64,000 nt of DNA from DASXKD01 sp963762735 (GTDB taxonomy: Bacteria; Actinomycetota; Actinomycetes; Streptosporangiales; Streptosporangiaceae): NCBI GenBank assembly GCA_963762735.1, contig CAVXMG010000029.1:1-64000 (forward strand), written 5' to 3'. This document shows, piece after piece, positions 26,798 to 36,399 of this stretch. Each line of letters opens with the position of its first letter. The stretch's first letter is position 1. Made by a program: the position numbers and the translations under genes. The notes under the pieces were generated by a model that was given only the letters and a program-made list of their open reading frames with translations, did not search any database and was not told the origin of the DNA.

Positions 26798-27833
26798 CGG
26801 ATGCCAGGAGAAGCTGGCCGCGTAGCTCGCGGGCGCGGGCGCACCGGCTGAGCCCGCCGTCGAGTTCGGCGAGACCGGGCATGGCGGTGCCGCAGACAGT
26901 CGTGGCGTGGGCACATCGCGGCGCGAAGGCGCACGCCCCCGGTGGTGCCTCGAATGCGGACAGCGGCTGCCCGGGAATGGCGCGCAGCCGGTGGGTTGCC
27001 TGCGTGATGTCCGGCCGGGCGGCGGCGAGCGCGGCGGTGTAGGGGTGCAACGGGTCGCTGTGCAGCCGGGCGGAGTTGCGGACTTCCACGATCTGCCCGG
27101 CGTACATCACGGCCGTACGGTCGCAGATGGCGGCCGCCAGGTCCAGGTCGTGGGTGATGAACAGCATTCCCAGCCCGAACTCGCGGCGGAGATCGTCGAG
27201 GATCGCCATGACCTCCGCCTGTGTGGTGACGTCCAGGGCGGTGGTCGGTTCGTCGGCCAGCAGCAGGCGGGGCCCGGTGAGCAGCGCCGCGGCGATCATG
27301 ACCCGCTGCAGCATGCCGCCGGACATCTCGTGCGGGTACTGCCGCAGCCTCCGGGCGGCGTCTTCGATGCCGACCTGGGCGAGCACGTCAACGGCGCGGC
27401 GCTGCGCCTGCGCCGCTGGCACCCCGAGGTTGGCCCGCAGCGCTTCGGTCATGAAGTCACCGATGCGCCGCACCGGATTGATATGCGCCCGTGGATCCTG
27501 GAAGATCATCGCCACCTGGCTGCGGTACTGGCGCAGCTCCGCGCCAGCGAGCCGGCCGATGTCGGCGCCCCCGAACCGGATCGAGCCATGGACTTCGGCC
27601 CCGGGCGGCAACAGGCGGCCGATCGCCCGGGCGGTCATGGTCTTGCCCGACCCGGATTCGCCGACCAGGCCCAACGCCTCACCCCGCCGGACCATCAGCG
27701 AAACGTCACGCAGTGCCGGGCGCTTCGCGCCTCTCATTTCCAGCATGACGCTAAGGCCGGTGATCTCGAGCAGCGGCGCGCTGGCCGCGGCTCCGGGGGA
27801 CTGTGTTGCTGCGCTCGCCGCCGGGTCGTTCAT
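26790..27833 (-). CDS. Peptide ABC transporter ATP-binding protein (OppD/DppD type)
   Basis: 347 residues. Walker A GESGSGKTMTARAIG, Q-loop MIFQDPRAHINPV, signature MSGGMLQRVMIAAAL, Walker B LLLADEPTTALDV, switch ITHDLDLAAAICD. The C-terminal cysteine-bearing segment (CAFAPRCAHATTVCG) is the oligopeptide-ABC domain that binds an iron-sulfur cluster in relatives. Start ATG 27,833 overlaps the stop of the permease gene by four bases (ATGA). It pairs with the next gene's product as the ATPase heterodimer. Confidence 0.93.
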   Translation of the reverse strand: MNDPAASAATQSPGAAASAPLLEITGLSVMLEMRGAKRPALRDVSLMVRRGEALGLVGESGSGKTMTARAIGRLLPPGAEVHGSIRFGGADIGRLAGAELRQYRSQVAMIFQDPRAHINPVRRIGDFMTEALRANLGVPAAQAQRRAVDVLAQVGIEDAARRLRQYPHEMSGGMLQRVMIAAALLTGPRLLLADEPTTALDVTTQAEVMAILDDLRREFGLGMLFITHDLDLAAAICDRTAVMYAGQIVEVRNSARLHSDPLHPYTAALAAARPDITQATHRLRAIPGQPLSAFEAPPGACAFAPRCAHATTVCGTAMPGLAELDGGLSRCARARELRGQLLLASDA

Positions 27834-28699
27834 CCGCGGGCCGCCTGGCCGTATTCGAACAGCCGCTCGCCCAGTACGTTGACCGCGATCACCACGGCCA
27901 CGATGCACACCCCGGCGGCGAGCGCGGGCAGCGGGTAGCCCTGAACGATACCTGCCTGGTTTTCCGAGATCATCACGCCCCAGTTGGCGGTGGGCGGCTG
28001 CACCCCCAGGCCCAGGAACGAGATGGCCGCCAGGTCGACCATGGCGTAGCCGAACAGGACCGTCGCCTGGGCCAAGATCAGCGGTGCGATGTTCGGGACC
28101 AGGTGCCGCAGGCAGATCGCGGTGGCTGGCACCCCCTGCACCTCTAGCGCCGCGACGTAGGGCTGGCTCCGCTCCGTGAGCGCCGCACCACGCAGCACCC
28201 GGGCGACGTAGGGCAGGTACGCGACGGACAGGGCGATCGTGGCCGCGGGCAGGCCCGCTCCGAACACCGCCGTTGCGAGCAGCGCGAGCAGGATGCCGGG
28301 GAAGGCGAACAGGATGTCCAGGCCAGAGGAGATCACGGCGTCGGCCGTGCGGCGCCGCCAGGCGGCGGTGACCGCGATCAGCGTGCCCACGGGCACGCTG
28401 ATCATGACGACGGCCAGCGGCCCGAGCATCGAGGACTGCGCACCGGCCAGCAGCCGGGATGCCACGTCGCGGCCCTCGAAGTCATACCCAAGCACGTGGC
28501 CGCCCACCGGGCCCACCCAGGCCAGCGACAGGTTGGGCAGGGTGGGGTCGTAGGGGGCAAGCAGCGGTCCGAACACGGCCGCGAACGTGGCGAGTACGAG
28601 GACGGCCGCCGACGCCATACCGGCTGGGCCGATGGAGCGCAGCAGGGCCAGCCCCCGACCAGGCGCGGCGGCCTCGCCGGCCAGCGGGACCGCGCTCAC
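27830..28699 (-). CDS. Peptide ABC transporter permease (OppC/DppC type)
   Basis: 289 residues, five or six membrane helices. The N-terminal helix ASAAVLVLATFAAVFGPLLAPYDP and the following periplasmic GHVLGYDFEGRDVASRLLAGAQSS are the OppC hallmark. The EAA-like loop ALTERSQPYVAALEVQGVPATAICLRHLVPN contacts the ATPases. Start GTG 28,699 overlaps the previous stop by four bases (GTGA). Member of the tightly packed operon. Confidence 0.92.
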   Translation of the reverse strand: MSAVPLAGEAAAPGRGLALLRSIGPAGMASAAVLVLATFAAVFGPLLAPYDPTLPNLSLAWVGPVGGHVLGYDFEGRDVASRLLAGAQSSMLGPLAVVMISVPVGTLIAVTAAWRRRTADAVISSGLDILFAFPGILLALLATAVFGAGLPAATIALSVAYLPYVARVLRGAALTERSQPYVAALEVQGVPATAICLRHLVPNIAPLILAQATVLFGYAMVDLAAISFLGLGVQPPTANWGVMISENQAGIVQGYPLPALAAGVCIVAVVIAVNVLGERLFEYGQAARG

Positions 28700-29646
28700 C
28701 GGGTGCGGCTTCCCAGCGCGATTCGCGGGTCAAGCGCCGCAGAAAGCATGTCGACCAGCATGTTGACCACCACGAACGCGGTGACCAGAACAAGACAGAT
28801 GCCCTGGACGACGGCGATGTCCTTGGACTCCGCCGCCTGGACCAGGTACGAGCCGAGCCCGTTCAGGCTGAACGCGACCTCCACCACCGCGGCGACCGCG
28901 ATCAGCGAGGCGACCGTGATGCCGGTGACCGTCGTGATGGGGACGGCGGCGTTGCGCAGGATGTGCCGCCGGATCACCCACCGGGCCGGGATCCCGCGGC
29001 TGACCGCGGTCTGCACGTGCTCACGATTGCCTTCGGCACGGATCGCGGCCCGGGTGACCCGGGCGACGATCGCGAGCGACGCGGTGGCCAGGGCGATGGC
29101 CGGAAGGGTGAGGTGCCTGACATCACTGAGGAAGCCGGTGCCGTTGCCGAGCGCCGGGAACCAGCGGAGCTTCACCGCGAACAGGATGATCAGCACGATC
29201 GCGGCGACGAACGCCGGGATGGCAGCCGAGACCGCGGTCACCACAAGGGTGCTGGTGTCGAACCTGCCGTGCCGCAGCCCGGACACGACGCCCAGGCCGA
29301 TGCCCAGCACCACAATGATGAGGGACGCGTACAGGACCAGCCCGGCGGTCGTCCAGATCCGGGACGCGATCAGCGTGGACACGTTCTCCTGCAGCGTGAT
29401 CGAGATCCCCAGGTTCCCGCGCAGTGCGTTACCGAGCCAGTACCAATACTGGGCCAGGAACGACTGGTCCAGGTGGTAGCGCTGCTCCAGCACGTGGACG
29501 CTGCCCGGCGGCAGGGGCCGCTCGCCGGACAGCGCCGCGATCGGGTTCCCCGGTGCCAGATACAGCGCCGCGAAGATCACGAAGCTCGCCAGCAGCAGGC
29601 TGGCCACCAACATGACCAGCCGGCGTGCCAAAAACCGCCAGCGCAC
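28696..29646 (-). CDS. Peptide ABC transporter permease (OppB/DppB type)
   Basis: 316 residues with six membrane helices, first at LVMLVASLLLASFVIFAALYLAPGNPI. The helix-2 region has the OppB layout: an extracytoplasmic stretch (LDQSFLAQYWYWLGNALRGNLG) followed by ASRIWTTAGLVLYASLIIVVLGIGLGVV. The EAA loop is reflected in AIRAEGNREHVQTAVSRGIPARWVIRRHILRNA. Three bases separate it from the binding-protein gene and it overlaps the next permease gene, so it belongs to the same operon. Confidence 0.92.
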   Translation of the reverse strand: MRWRFLARRLVMLVASLLLASFVIFAALYLAPGNPIAALSGERPLPPGSVHVLEQRYHLDQSFLAQYWYWLGNALRGNLGISITLQENVSTLIASRIWTTAGLVLYASLIIVVLGIGLGVVSGLRHGRFDTSTLVVTAVSAAIPAFVAAIVLIILFAVKLRWFPALGNGTGFLSDVRHLTLPAIALATASLAIVARVTRAAIRAEGNREHVQTAVSRGIPARWVIRRHILRNAAVPITTVTGITVASLIAVAAVVEVAFSLNGLGSYLVQAAESKDIAVVQGICLVLVTAFVVVNMLVDMLSAALDPRIALGSRTR

Positions 29647-29649
29647 CTC

Positions 29650-31287
29650 TCAGCCGGCCCCGCCCAGGCGGTCGGCCCAGGGGGAGAACTGGTAGGCGGT
29701 CGACGACACCGCGCCGGTCAGGCCCTTGCTGAGTACCAGTACGTTCTCCAGCTGGACGTCGGGGATCCAAGGAAGCTGCTGCGCGGCGAGCTTCTCGGCT
29801 TTCGCCACTAGCGCCGCCCGCTGGTCCAGGTTCGCCGTGCCGCGCGCCTGCTCCAGTGCTGCCGTGATTGCCGGATCGCTGAAGTTGTCGAGGTTCTGCA
29901 ACCCACCCGGGAGGACGACCTGATTGAGCAGCGCCGCCGGGTCGGCGTAGTCGCCGTAGTCGACCCCCGGGAACCCGTCGACTCCCGCCCTGAATGTGGG
30001 ATCGACGAAGAAGTCGATGAAATCCTGGGCGGGCACCGACCTGAGCACCACCTTCAGGCCAATCGCCTGCGCCGCCGCCTGGTAGGCGCCCGTCAGCGCG
30101 GCGATGCTCAGCAACTGGCTGGAGGTGCCGATCGTGATCGTCTTCCCGGTGGCCCCGGCCCGCTGGACGAGCTTCTTCGCCTCCGCGATGTTCTGGGTCA
30201 AAACCGGCGAGCTGTCGTAGGCCTTGTCGAATACCGACCTGCCATAGCCGAACGTGCCCGGGTTCGACAGCCACCGTGGCAGCTGCGCCGTACCGGCATA
30301 AACGGAGTTGATGATGCCCCGGCGGTCCAGCGCCAGCGATAGCGCCCGGCGCACGTTCAGGTTTCCCAGCACACCTTTGAGGCTGGCGATGGTGAACGCG
30401 TCGGTGGCCCAGCCAGGGCCCTGGTAGACCCTGACGCTGCTGCTGTTCTTCAGCTGGTCCAGAGTGGAAAGTCCCAGGCTGTAGTCCCCTTGGATGGCGC
30501 CGGTCAGCAAGCCCGCAGTGAGGGCGGCGATGCTCGGAACGCCCTTGACGGTGATCTGGCCGGCAAGCGGGCGGACCGAGGGGTTCCAGTAGTGCGGGTT
30601 GCGGACCGCCACCACGCCTGCGCCCGGCGTCCACGACTTGAACATGTACGCACCCGTGCACATGATCGATCCGGCCGGGGTGCCATAGTTCTTGCCCTGT
30701 TTTTCGGCGAAACTCTTCTCGATGACTATGCCCGGTATCGAGGACAGTTCGCCTTCCAGCCAGTAGTCCGGCTGTTTGAGCTTGATCGTCACCTGGGACC
30801 GGCTGGTCGCGGTGACCGAGGCCACCCTGCTGAAGTCCGCCACATTGAACCCGCCCAGCCGGGGATTTATCTGGCGGTCGAGGCTGTACACCACGTCGGC
30901 CGATGTCACCGGATGGCCGTCCCAGAACTTCGCTCCCTGCCGGAGCGTGAACACCATCGTGGTGGGCGACGGATTCGAAACGGTGGCCAGGCCAGGCTCA
31001 AGCGCGCCGCCCGGCGCCTGGCGAAGCAGCGACTCACACATCAGCGAGTCCGCCGTGTCCTCCGGGAAGGCGGCCGCATGAATGGGATCAAGCGATATCA
31101 CATCCCGCGTGGTGGCCCAGACCATGGAGGACACCGGCTTGGTAGCTGCGGGAAGGCTCGACACCAAGCCCTTGACCGGTGAGACATCGTCTGGCGCTGG
31201 GGCGGGCCCCTCACATGCTGAAACCACCAGCGCGCCCGCCACGGCGACGGCACCTAGCATCCGTCTGACGCGACCGGAAGTGGGCAC
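29650..31287 (-). CDS. Peptide ABC transporter substrate-binding lipoprotein (SBP family 5)
   Basis: 545 residues from GTG 31,287, preceded closely by GGGAGG; earlier in-frame starts up to 31,443 lack a signal sequence at their ends. The signal peptide ends in a lipobox (ALVVSAC; Cys25 is lipidated). The mature part is of the DppA/OppA type: LDPIHAAAFPEDTADSLMCESLLR, HPVTSADVVYSLDRQINPR, VRRALSLALDRRGIIN. First gene of the operon (then permeases, then ATPases). Substrates of this family include di- and oligopeptides, nickel and sugars; peptide is the usual case. Confidence 0.92.
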   Translation of the reverse strand: MPTSGRVRRMLGAVAVAGALVVSACEGPAPAPDDVSPVKGLVSSLPAATKPVSSMVWATTRDVISLDPIHAAAFPEDTADSLMCESLLRQAPGGALEPGLATVSNPSPTTMVFTLRQGAKFWDGHPVTSADVVYSLDRQINPRLGGFNVADFSRVASVTATSRSQVTIKLKQPDYWLEGELSSIPGIVIEKSFAEKQGKNYGTPAGSIMCTGAYMFKSWTPGAGVVAVRNPHYWNPSVRPLAGQITVKGVPSIAALTAGLLTGAIQGDYSLGLSTLDQLKNSSSVRVYQGPGWATDAFTIASLKGVLGNLNVRRALSLALDRRGIINSVYAGTAQLPRWLSNPGTFGYGRSVFDKAYDSSPVLTQNIAEAKKLVQRAGATGKTITIGTSSQLLSIAALTGAYQAAAQAIGLKVVLRSVPAQDFIDFFVDPTFRAGVDGFPGVDYGDYADPAALLNQVVLPGGLQNLDNFSDPAITAALEQARGTANLDQRAALVAKAEKLAAQQLPWIPDVQLENVLVLSKGLTGAVSSTAYQFSPWADRLGGAG

Positions 31288-31543
31288 ACTACCTCCCGAC
31301 CGGCGCACGACCAATCCCCGCCCTTCCCTGCACGCAGTTAGGCCAGCCGTCACACCGGGCAACGAAATTGTACGCCCGTCAGTCTCGTCGGCCTCTCTAC
31401 CCGGTTCTTGCCCGGGCTCCCTGCGGCCTGCCGGCCACGTCATGTTTCGAAGGAATTAACCCGCCGGGCCCAGCGGCCGCTTGACCTGGTGTACCGCTCT
31501 GGCTGAGCATGGACGCAAGTTCTTCCGAGGCACCCGTCAGGGC

Positions 31544-33808
31544 ATGGACGTTAGTGAGGCGCGGCAACTGGTCGGCCGCTCGCAGGAGGCGGGCAGGCCG
31601 GTGTTCGACCTCACGGTCTCGAAGTTGCTGCGCCCGCTGGTGCGGCCGGAGACCATCCAGCGTTCGCCGTTGTTCGAGAGACTGGTCAATAGCAACGGCG
31701 TTCCGATCGTCTCGGTGGTGGCGCCGGCGGGCTACGGGAAGACGACACTGTTGTCACAGTGGGCCGACCGTGATCCGCGGGCCTTCGCGTGGGTGTCGGT
31801 CGACGAAGCGGACAACGACCCGAAGGTCCTGCTCACCTACGTCGCCGAAGCGCTGGATGCGGTGGAGCGCGTGGACCGGCGGGTATTCGAAGCGCTCGCC
31901 TCGCCGGTCAGCTCGGTGCCCGGCTCGGTCGTCCCGCGGCTGGGGTCGGCGTTCGCGTCGATGACCTCGCCGGTAACGCTGGTCCTGGATGACGTGCACG
32001 TGCTGCGAGACTCCGAATGCCGTGCCGCGCTATCAGTGCTCGCCGACCACGTGCCCAGCGGGTCACGGCTGGTGCTGGCCGGCCGGGCCGCGCCGCCGCT
32101 GCGGACCGCGCGGCTGCGCGCCGAGGGGAAACTCCTGGAGATCGGCGCCGGTGACCTGTCGCTCACGGTGGAGGAAGCAGCGTCGCTGCTGCAAGCTGCC
32201 GGGGTGCGGGTCGGCGGCGAAGATGTTGCTGAGCTGCACCGGCGGACCGAAGGGTGGCCGGTCGGGTTGTACCTCGCGGCGCTGTACCTGCGGGAAGGCG
32301 GGTCGCTGCCGGGCACGGCAGCCACGTTCGGCGGGGATGACCTGTTCGTCAGTGAGTACGTGGAGTCGGAGTTCCTAGGGCGGATCTCGCGGCAGCAACG
32401 GGTGTTCTTGATCCGTGCCGCGGTGCTGGAGCGGATGTCCGGGCCGTTGTGCGAGGCGGTGCTAGACCTGCCCGGGTCCGCCGCGACGCTGGCGGATCTG
32501 GCCCAGTCGAACCTGCTGCTGGTGCCGCTGGACCGGCGCGGACAGTGGTACCGCTACCACCACCTGTTCCGCGACATGCTGCTCGCGGAGGCCGAGCGCC
32601 TGGAGTCTGGCCTGATCCCGGTCCTGCGCCGCCGCGCCGCCGCCTGGTACCTGCGCAATGACCTGCCCGAGGAAGCGCTGGAGTACTCCATGGCTGCCGG
32701 CGACGTTGATACGGTGGCCCGGCTGGTGGAAGAACTCTGGCTGCCGACGTCCCGGCGAGCCAGGATCACCACCCTGCAGCGGTGGTTCCAGTGGCTTCAT
32801 GACCGGGGCGGGTTCGAGGACCACCCGAGGGCCGCCGCGTACGCCTCGCTTCTTGCCCTGATGACCGGGCGGGCGGCCGACGCCGAACGAATGGCTGATG
32901 CCGTCGACCGCTGGCGCTCCCAGGACGTGGCCCGGGCCGGCAACCATCTCATCGAGGGCCTCGCCGCTGCGCTGCGCGCCTACCTGTGCCGCCATGGTGC
33001 CGAGCAGATGCACGCGGACGCCGATGAGGCCGCAGGACAATTCGCGGCGGCGGGCATCGTGCGCCCGATGACCGGGCTCCTGCAGGGGATCGCGCACATC
33101 CTCTCCGGCGATCTCGACAGCGCGGATGTCGTCCTTGACGAGGCCGTCAGAGCCGGACAGGAAATCGGCACGCCCGATACGATCGCGCAGATATTGTGCC
33201 AGCGGTCGCTAGTGGCGATGGCACGCAGCCGATGGAACCAGGCTGAGGCCCTGGCGGGCCAAGCGCGCTCGCTGCTGGATCAGGCCGGGCTGGAGGACGC
33301 TGTCGTCTGCGCGGCGCAGGCCCGCGTGGCCTTGCACCGGGGCGATGTCCCGGCGGCGCGGCGCGAACTCGTCAGCGCTCAGCGGCTGAGATCCCTGCTG
33401 ACGTACACACAGCCCCACCTGGCCGTCCAGACCCGGATCGAGCTCATCCGCGCCCATACCGCCCTCGGCGACACCAGCGGGGCCAGGACGCTCATGCGGG
33501 AAGTCGATGAGGTGCTCAAACTTCGGCCTGGGCTGGGGACCCTGGTCGGGGAGGCCGAGGCGCTTCGGGCCCGGCTTGCCCGAGTACGCGGGTCGGCCGT
33601 CCCTGGAGCATCGGCGCTGACCGCCGCCGAACTCCGCCTGCTGCCGCTGATGTCCACGCACCTGTCGGCCCCGGAGATCGCTGCCGAGCTGTATCTGTCC
33701 CCGCACACCATCAAGTCGCAGCTGAGATCGATCTACCGCAAGCTGGATGCCCTCACCCGGAACCAGGCAGTCACCCGGGCCCGTGAACTGGGGCTCCTGG
33801 AAGGCTGA
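31544..33808 (+). CDS. LuxR family regulator of LAL/MalT type
   Basis: 754 residues. N-terminal STAND ATPase of MalT type: Walker A APAGYGKTTLL (60-70), Walker B TLVLDD (145-150), RRTEGWPVGLYLAAL and WYRYHHLFRDML. Then come TPR-like helical repeats, and a LuxR DNA-binding domain at about 690-750 (LTAAELRLLPLMSTHLSAPEIAAELYLSPHTIKSQLRSIYRKL). Start ATG 31,544 was chosen because the sequence before it is not protein-like. It is divergent from the peptide transporter operon and could regulate it, but only position suggests this. Confidence 0.9.
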   Translation: MDVSEARQLVGRSQEAGRPVFDLTVSKLLRPLVRPETIQRSPLFERLVNSNGVPIVSVVAPAGYGKTTLLSQWADRDPRAFAWVSVDEADNDPKVLLTYVAEALDAVERVDRRVFEALASPVSSVPGSVVPRLGSAFASMTSPVTLVLDDVHVLRDSECRAALSVLADHVPSGSRLVLAGRAAPPLRTARLRAEGKLLEIGAGDLSLTVEEAASLLQAAGVRVGGEDVAELHRRTEGWPVGLYLAALYLREGGSLPGTAATFGGDDLFVSEYVESEFLGRISRQQRVFLIRAAVLERMSGPLCEAVLDLPGSAATLADLAQSNLLLVPLDRRGQWYRYHHLFRDMLLAEAERLESGLIPVLRRRAAAWYLRNDLPEEALEYSMAAGDVDTVARLVEELWLPTSRRARITTLQRWFQWLHDRGGFEDHPRAAAYASLLALMTGRAADAERMADAVDRWRSQDVARAGNHLIEGLAAALRAYLCRHGAEQMHADADEAAGQFAAAGIVRPMTGLLQGIAHILSGDLDSADVVLDEAVRAGQEIGTPDTIAQILCQRSLVAMARSRWNQAEALAGQARSLLDQAGLEDAVVCAAQARVALHRGDVPAARRELVSAQRLRSLLTYTQPHLAVQTRIELIRAHTALGDTSGARTLMREVDEVLKLRPGLGTLVGEAEALRARLARVRGSAVPGASALTAAELRLLPLMSTHLSAPEIAAELYLSPHTIKSQLRSIYRKLDALTRNQAVTRARELGLLEG

Positions 33809-33820
33809 CGACCGGCCTTC

Positions 33821-33871
33821 CCCCCCATACGAGGGATGAAGTTGCCCGTTCCCCCCATACGAGGGATGAAG
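33821..33871. repeat. Two 21-base direct repeats, 30-base period
   Basis: CCCCCCATACGAGGGATGAA occurs at 33,821 and again at 33,851, just upstream of the decarboxylase-like gene. Read on the other strand each copy is CATCCC-TCGTAT-GGGGGG, a member of the recurring intergenic motif. A doubled site 50-100 bases before a start suggests a regulatory array. Confidence 0.75.
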
Positions 33872-33918
33872 CCTGCCCTGGCACGAGGTGGACTGGTGCT
33901 GTCGCACTTGGGAGGAGT

Positions 33919-34272
33919 ATGAGCCAGGCAGAGCGATTCCAGGAGACCCTGCGCAGGCTGGCGGTCTTCGACGAACGGTTCGTCGAGCCGGGGTTCGGGC
34001 TCGGCCTGGCCGGGCCACCGGCCCTGGATGCCAAGACCGCGGCTCTGCTGCAGGTGGCGGTGTCGGTGGGAATCGGGGCGTCGGCGGTCTGCCTGCAGTG
34101 GAGCGTCGGCCGGGCGCTGGCGGCAGGGGCGACCAAGGCCGAGGTCACCGACGTGTTGCTCGCGATCGCCCCGGTGGCCGGGTTCGGCCGGGTCGTCTCC
34201 GCCGCTCCTGAGGTGGCCGACGCACTCGACTATGACGTTGATGCTGCCTTGGAAGAACCGGACGGCCAGTAA
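33919..34272 (+). CDS. Carboxymuconolactone decarboxylase (CMD) family protein
   Basis: 117 residues, the size of single-domain CMD/AhpD-like proteins. Landmarks: FQETLRRLAVFDERFVE, LDAKTAALLQVAVSVGIGASAVCLQWSVGRALAAGATKAEVTDVLLAIAPVAG. The usual AhpD Cys-x-x-Cys is reduced to one Cys (SAVCLQW), so thiol-peroxidase reductase activity is doubtful and a decarboxylase-type or binding role is possible. GGGAGGAG precedes the ATG. A shortened relative is at 22,596. Tandem motif copies lie upstream. Confidence 0.85.
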   Translation: MSQAERFQETLRRLAVFDERFVEPGFGLGLAGPPALDAKTAALLQVAVSVGIGASAVCLQWSVGRALAAGATKAEVTDVLLAIAPVAGFGRVVSAAPEVADALDYDVDAALEEPDGQ

Positions 34273-34282
34273 CACCGTCCGC

Positions 34283-35966
34283 TCACCGCTGGTCGGTCCC
34301 GCCAGCTTGCTGGTTTTGTTCTATCCATGTCATCGCGTCCGCATAGGCGCGCTTGAGGGTAGCGGCCACTCGCTCATCGCCGGTGTAGATATTCTCCGGG
34401 GTGATCAGGTCGGTGACGCCGGTGACGCGGAGCTGTTCTTGGATGCGTTCACTGGCCGAGACGATGACGAGCTTGCTGCCGGTCGCCACGAGGGCCTGGG
34501 CATAGCGGTGCAGGACGTCCATGAAGGTAGTGCCGAGGTCGGTGCGTCCCGCGCAGCCTCACGATCACCACACAGTTGCGGCCAGCGCCGTCCGTGGCCG
34601 GGAGCTGTGCTTCGAGCACCGGCGCGGCGGCGAAGAACAGGCTTCCATACGGCTGGAGCGCGACCACCTCGTTGGCGGGGAGCTGGGCCGGCGGGTCGGT
34701 CTCGATGAGGTTCCCGTCTGGGTCGAGCAGCCAGCGCTTGATGGTGACCTGGTTCGACTGCCGCACCACGTGCAAGATCACCGACAGGCCCACCGCGACG
34801 AGCACCGCGTACTGCAACGGGATGACCATGGTGAGCGCGAAGCTGGTCGCCAGCACCGCCTTCTGCACGGCGCCGGTCTTCCACACCGATTGAAGATCGG
34901 CCGGCTTGATGGTCCGGTAGCCAACCAGCATGAGCAGGCCGGCCAGGGCCGGCATGGCGATGTAGCCGACCAGGCCGGCGAACGCGATGATCACTACCGC
35001 CATCACCACGCTGGCGATCATCAAAGACATACGTGACCGGGCGCCGGCGGCCTTGGTCAGCGACGAGGCCGACATCGACCCGCCCACCGGCATCCCCTGG
35101 AAGATGCCCGCGATCACGTTCGCGGCACCCTGCCCGATGAAGTCACGGGAAACATCGGGGTAGCGGCCGTCCGGGTTGGGGAAGTTAGCCGAAATCGCCG
35201 CCCCCTGGACCAGTCCCACGAACGCAAGTGACAGCGCCGGGACCACAAGCGAAGGGACCAGCCGCAGCATCGGGGCCTGGGGCAGCGGCAGCGCGCGGGG
35301 AATCTCACTGAGATCCCTGACCAGGGCGACGCCGCCCCATCCCAGGACGGCCACAAGAGCCGAGGTGACGATGACCGCCAGCACCAGCCCCAGCGGGCCG
35401 AGCCTGGTCCGCTCCAGCAGGAGTATCAGCGCGACCGTCAAGACCCCGATCGCCAGGGACTGCAGGTGGAGTTCGCCGGGATGGATGAGAGTGTTGACGG
35501 CGCGGACGACCCGGTTTCCTCCTTCCGCTTTGTAGCCGGTGAGGTTGGCCAATTGGCCGAGGATGATATTGACCCCGACAGCGCTGATGAACCCCACCAT
35601 CACGGCGTTCGACACGAACCGCAGGACCGAACCGAGCCGCAGAAACCCGGCCGCCAGCATCACAACGCCGGTAAGCACCGACAGGGTGAACAATGCCCGC
35701 GCCGGGTCATCCGCGGCGTGAACCGCCGGGACATCAGCGATGACGATAGCCATGGCCCCGGTGGCCTGGACAGCCATGAAGGCCGAGCTGGTGAAAAACG
35801 AGCCACCGATCGTGCCGAACAGGTATGCGTACAGGCCCGAAAGAGGGCTGACCCCGGCGAGCAGGCCAGCGGCGAGGCCGTCGGGAACGCTCTCCACGCC
35901 GAGCACCAAGCCGGCGACGGCGTCCTTGCGCAGCGTGTCACGCCTGACCGGGAAGCGGAGTCTCAT
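34283..35966 (-). pseudogene. SulP family anion transporter with STAS domain, one frameshift
   Basis: About 560 codons. The membrane part is intact: LRKDAVAGLVLGVESVPDGLAAGLLAGVSPLSGLYAYLFGT (family signature), then ten or more helices and GQGAANVIAGIFQGMPVGGSMSAS. Near 34,545 a single extra base shifts the frame inside the C-terminal STAS domain (CVVIVRLRG, then R-TDLGTTFMDVLHRYAQAL in the next frame, ending at 34,283). SulP proteins move sulfate, bicarbonate or other anions. With the break the STAS domain is replaced by about 40 unrelated residues. One copy of the 62-base repeat, with the recurring motif, lies about 50-120 bases upstream. Confidence 0.85.
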
Positions 35967-36017
35967 GCCTGGGTCCGCCCCATCGCGAGCCCTCCATCCC
36001 GCCACGCCAAACCGCTG

Positions 36018-36083
36018 GCCGGCTTCAGCGAACCGCATCCCCCGTGATCTGCCATCCCCCCATACGGGTAACCCGGGCAGACA
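36018..36083. repeat. Intergenic repeat, copy 2 (66 bases)
   Basis: Matches 17,757-17,818. It includes the motif copy CATCCCCCCATACGGGTAAC at 36,053-36,072, upstream of the SulP gene. Confidence 0.8.
36053..36072 (+). promoter_or_regulatory. Recurring motif copy upstream of SulP gene
   Basis: CATCCCCCCATACGGGTAAC, about 90 bases upstream of the SulP start (the gene runs on the other strand). Confidence 0.4.
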
Positions 36084-36130
36084 TCTGCTGCGTCATGGGT
36101 GGCGAGCGCAGCCGGGCCGGTCCCTGGGGC

Positions 36131-36265
36131 TTAGTGTTTGATAGGCGCGATGATCCCGGCCGAGGCCAGGCCGTCGAGGATCAGCTGGACGGCGATCGCG
36201 GCGATGAGGAAGCCGAAGACCTTCTCGGTGACCAGCATCCGGTTTTCGTCGAGCTTGCCGCTAAC
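36131..36265 (-). pseudogene. MarC family membrane protein, C-terminal remnant
   Basis: About 45 codons: MLVTEKVFGFLIAAIAVQLILDGL is the last membrane helix of MarC/UPF0056 proteins, followed by ASAGIIAPIKH and a stop. The preceding five helices are absent. Confidence 0.6.
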
Positions 36266-36301
36266 CATTGACGTCTGGTCCATCTTGCCATTGTGCCGGT
36301 T

Positions 36302-36399
36302 CTAGGCGGCTTCGAGGTTGGCGTGGCTGCCGTAGGTGCACAGCCCCCACGGTGCGACGACGTCCATGGCGATGATGGTCAGCGACCATCGGATGAAAG
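36302..36399 (-). pseudogene. DUF7144 protein, C-terminal remnant
   Basis: The last 32 codons (PFIRWSLTIIAMDVVAPWGL, CTYGSHANLEAA) match the end of the DUF7144 protein at 20,991 (PFWSLMIIAVDVIALYGLCAYG). Nothing upstream continues the reading frame. Together with the adjacent MarC remnant this marks a small graveyard between SulP and DUF2252. Confidence 0.7.

Noticed and set aside
28459..29811. Long plus-strand frame opposite the peptide permease genes
   Set aside because: Opposite-strand shadow of high-GC coding sequence; the minus-strand permeases are clear.
33821..33871. CRISPR-like repeat
   Set aside because: Only two units with a 9-base gap and no cas genes; better explained as doubled regulatory motif.
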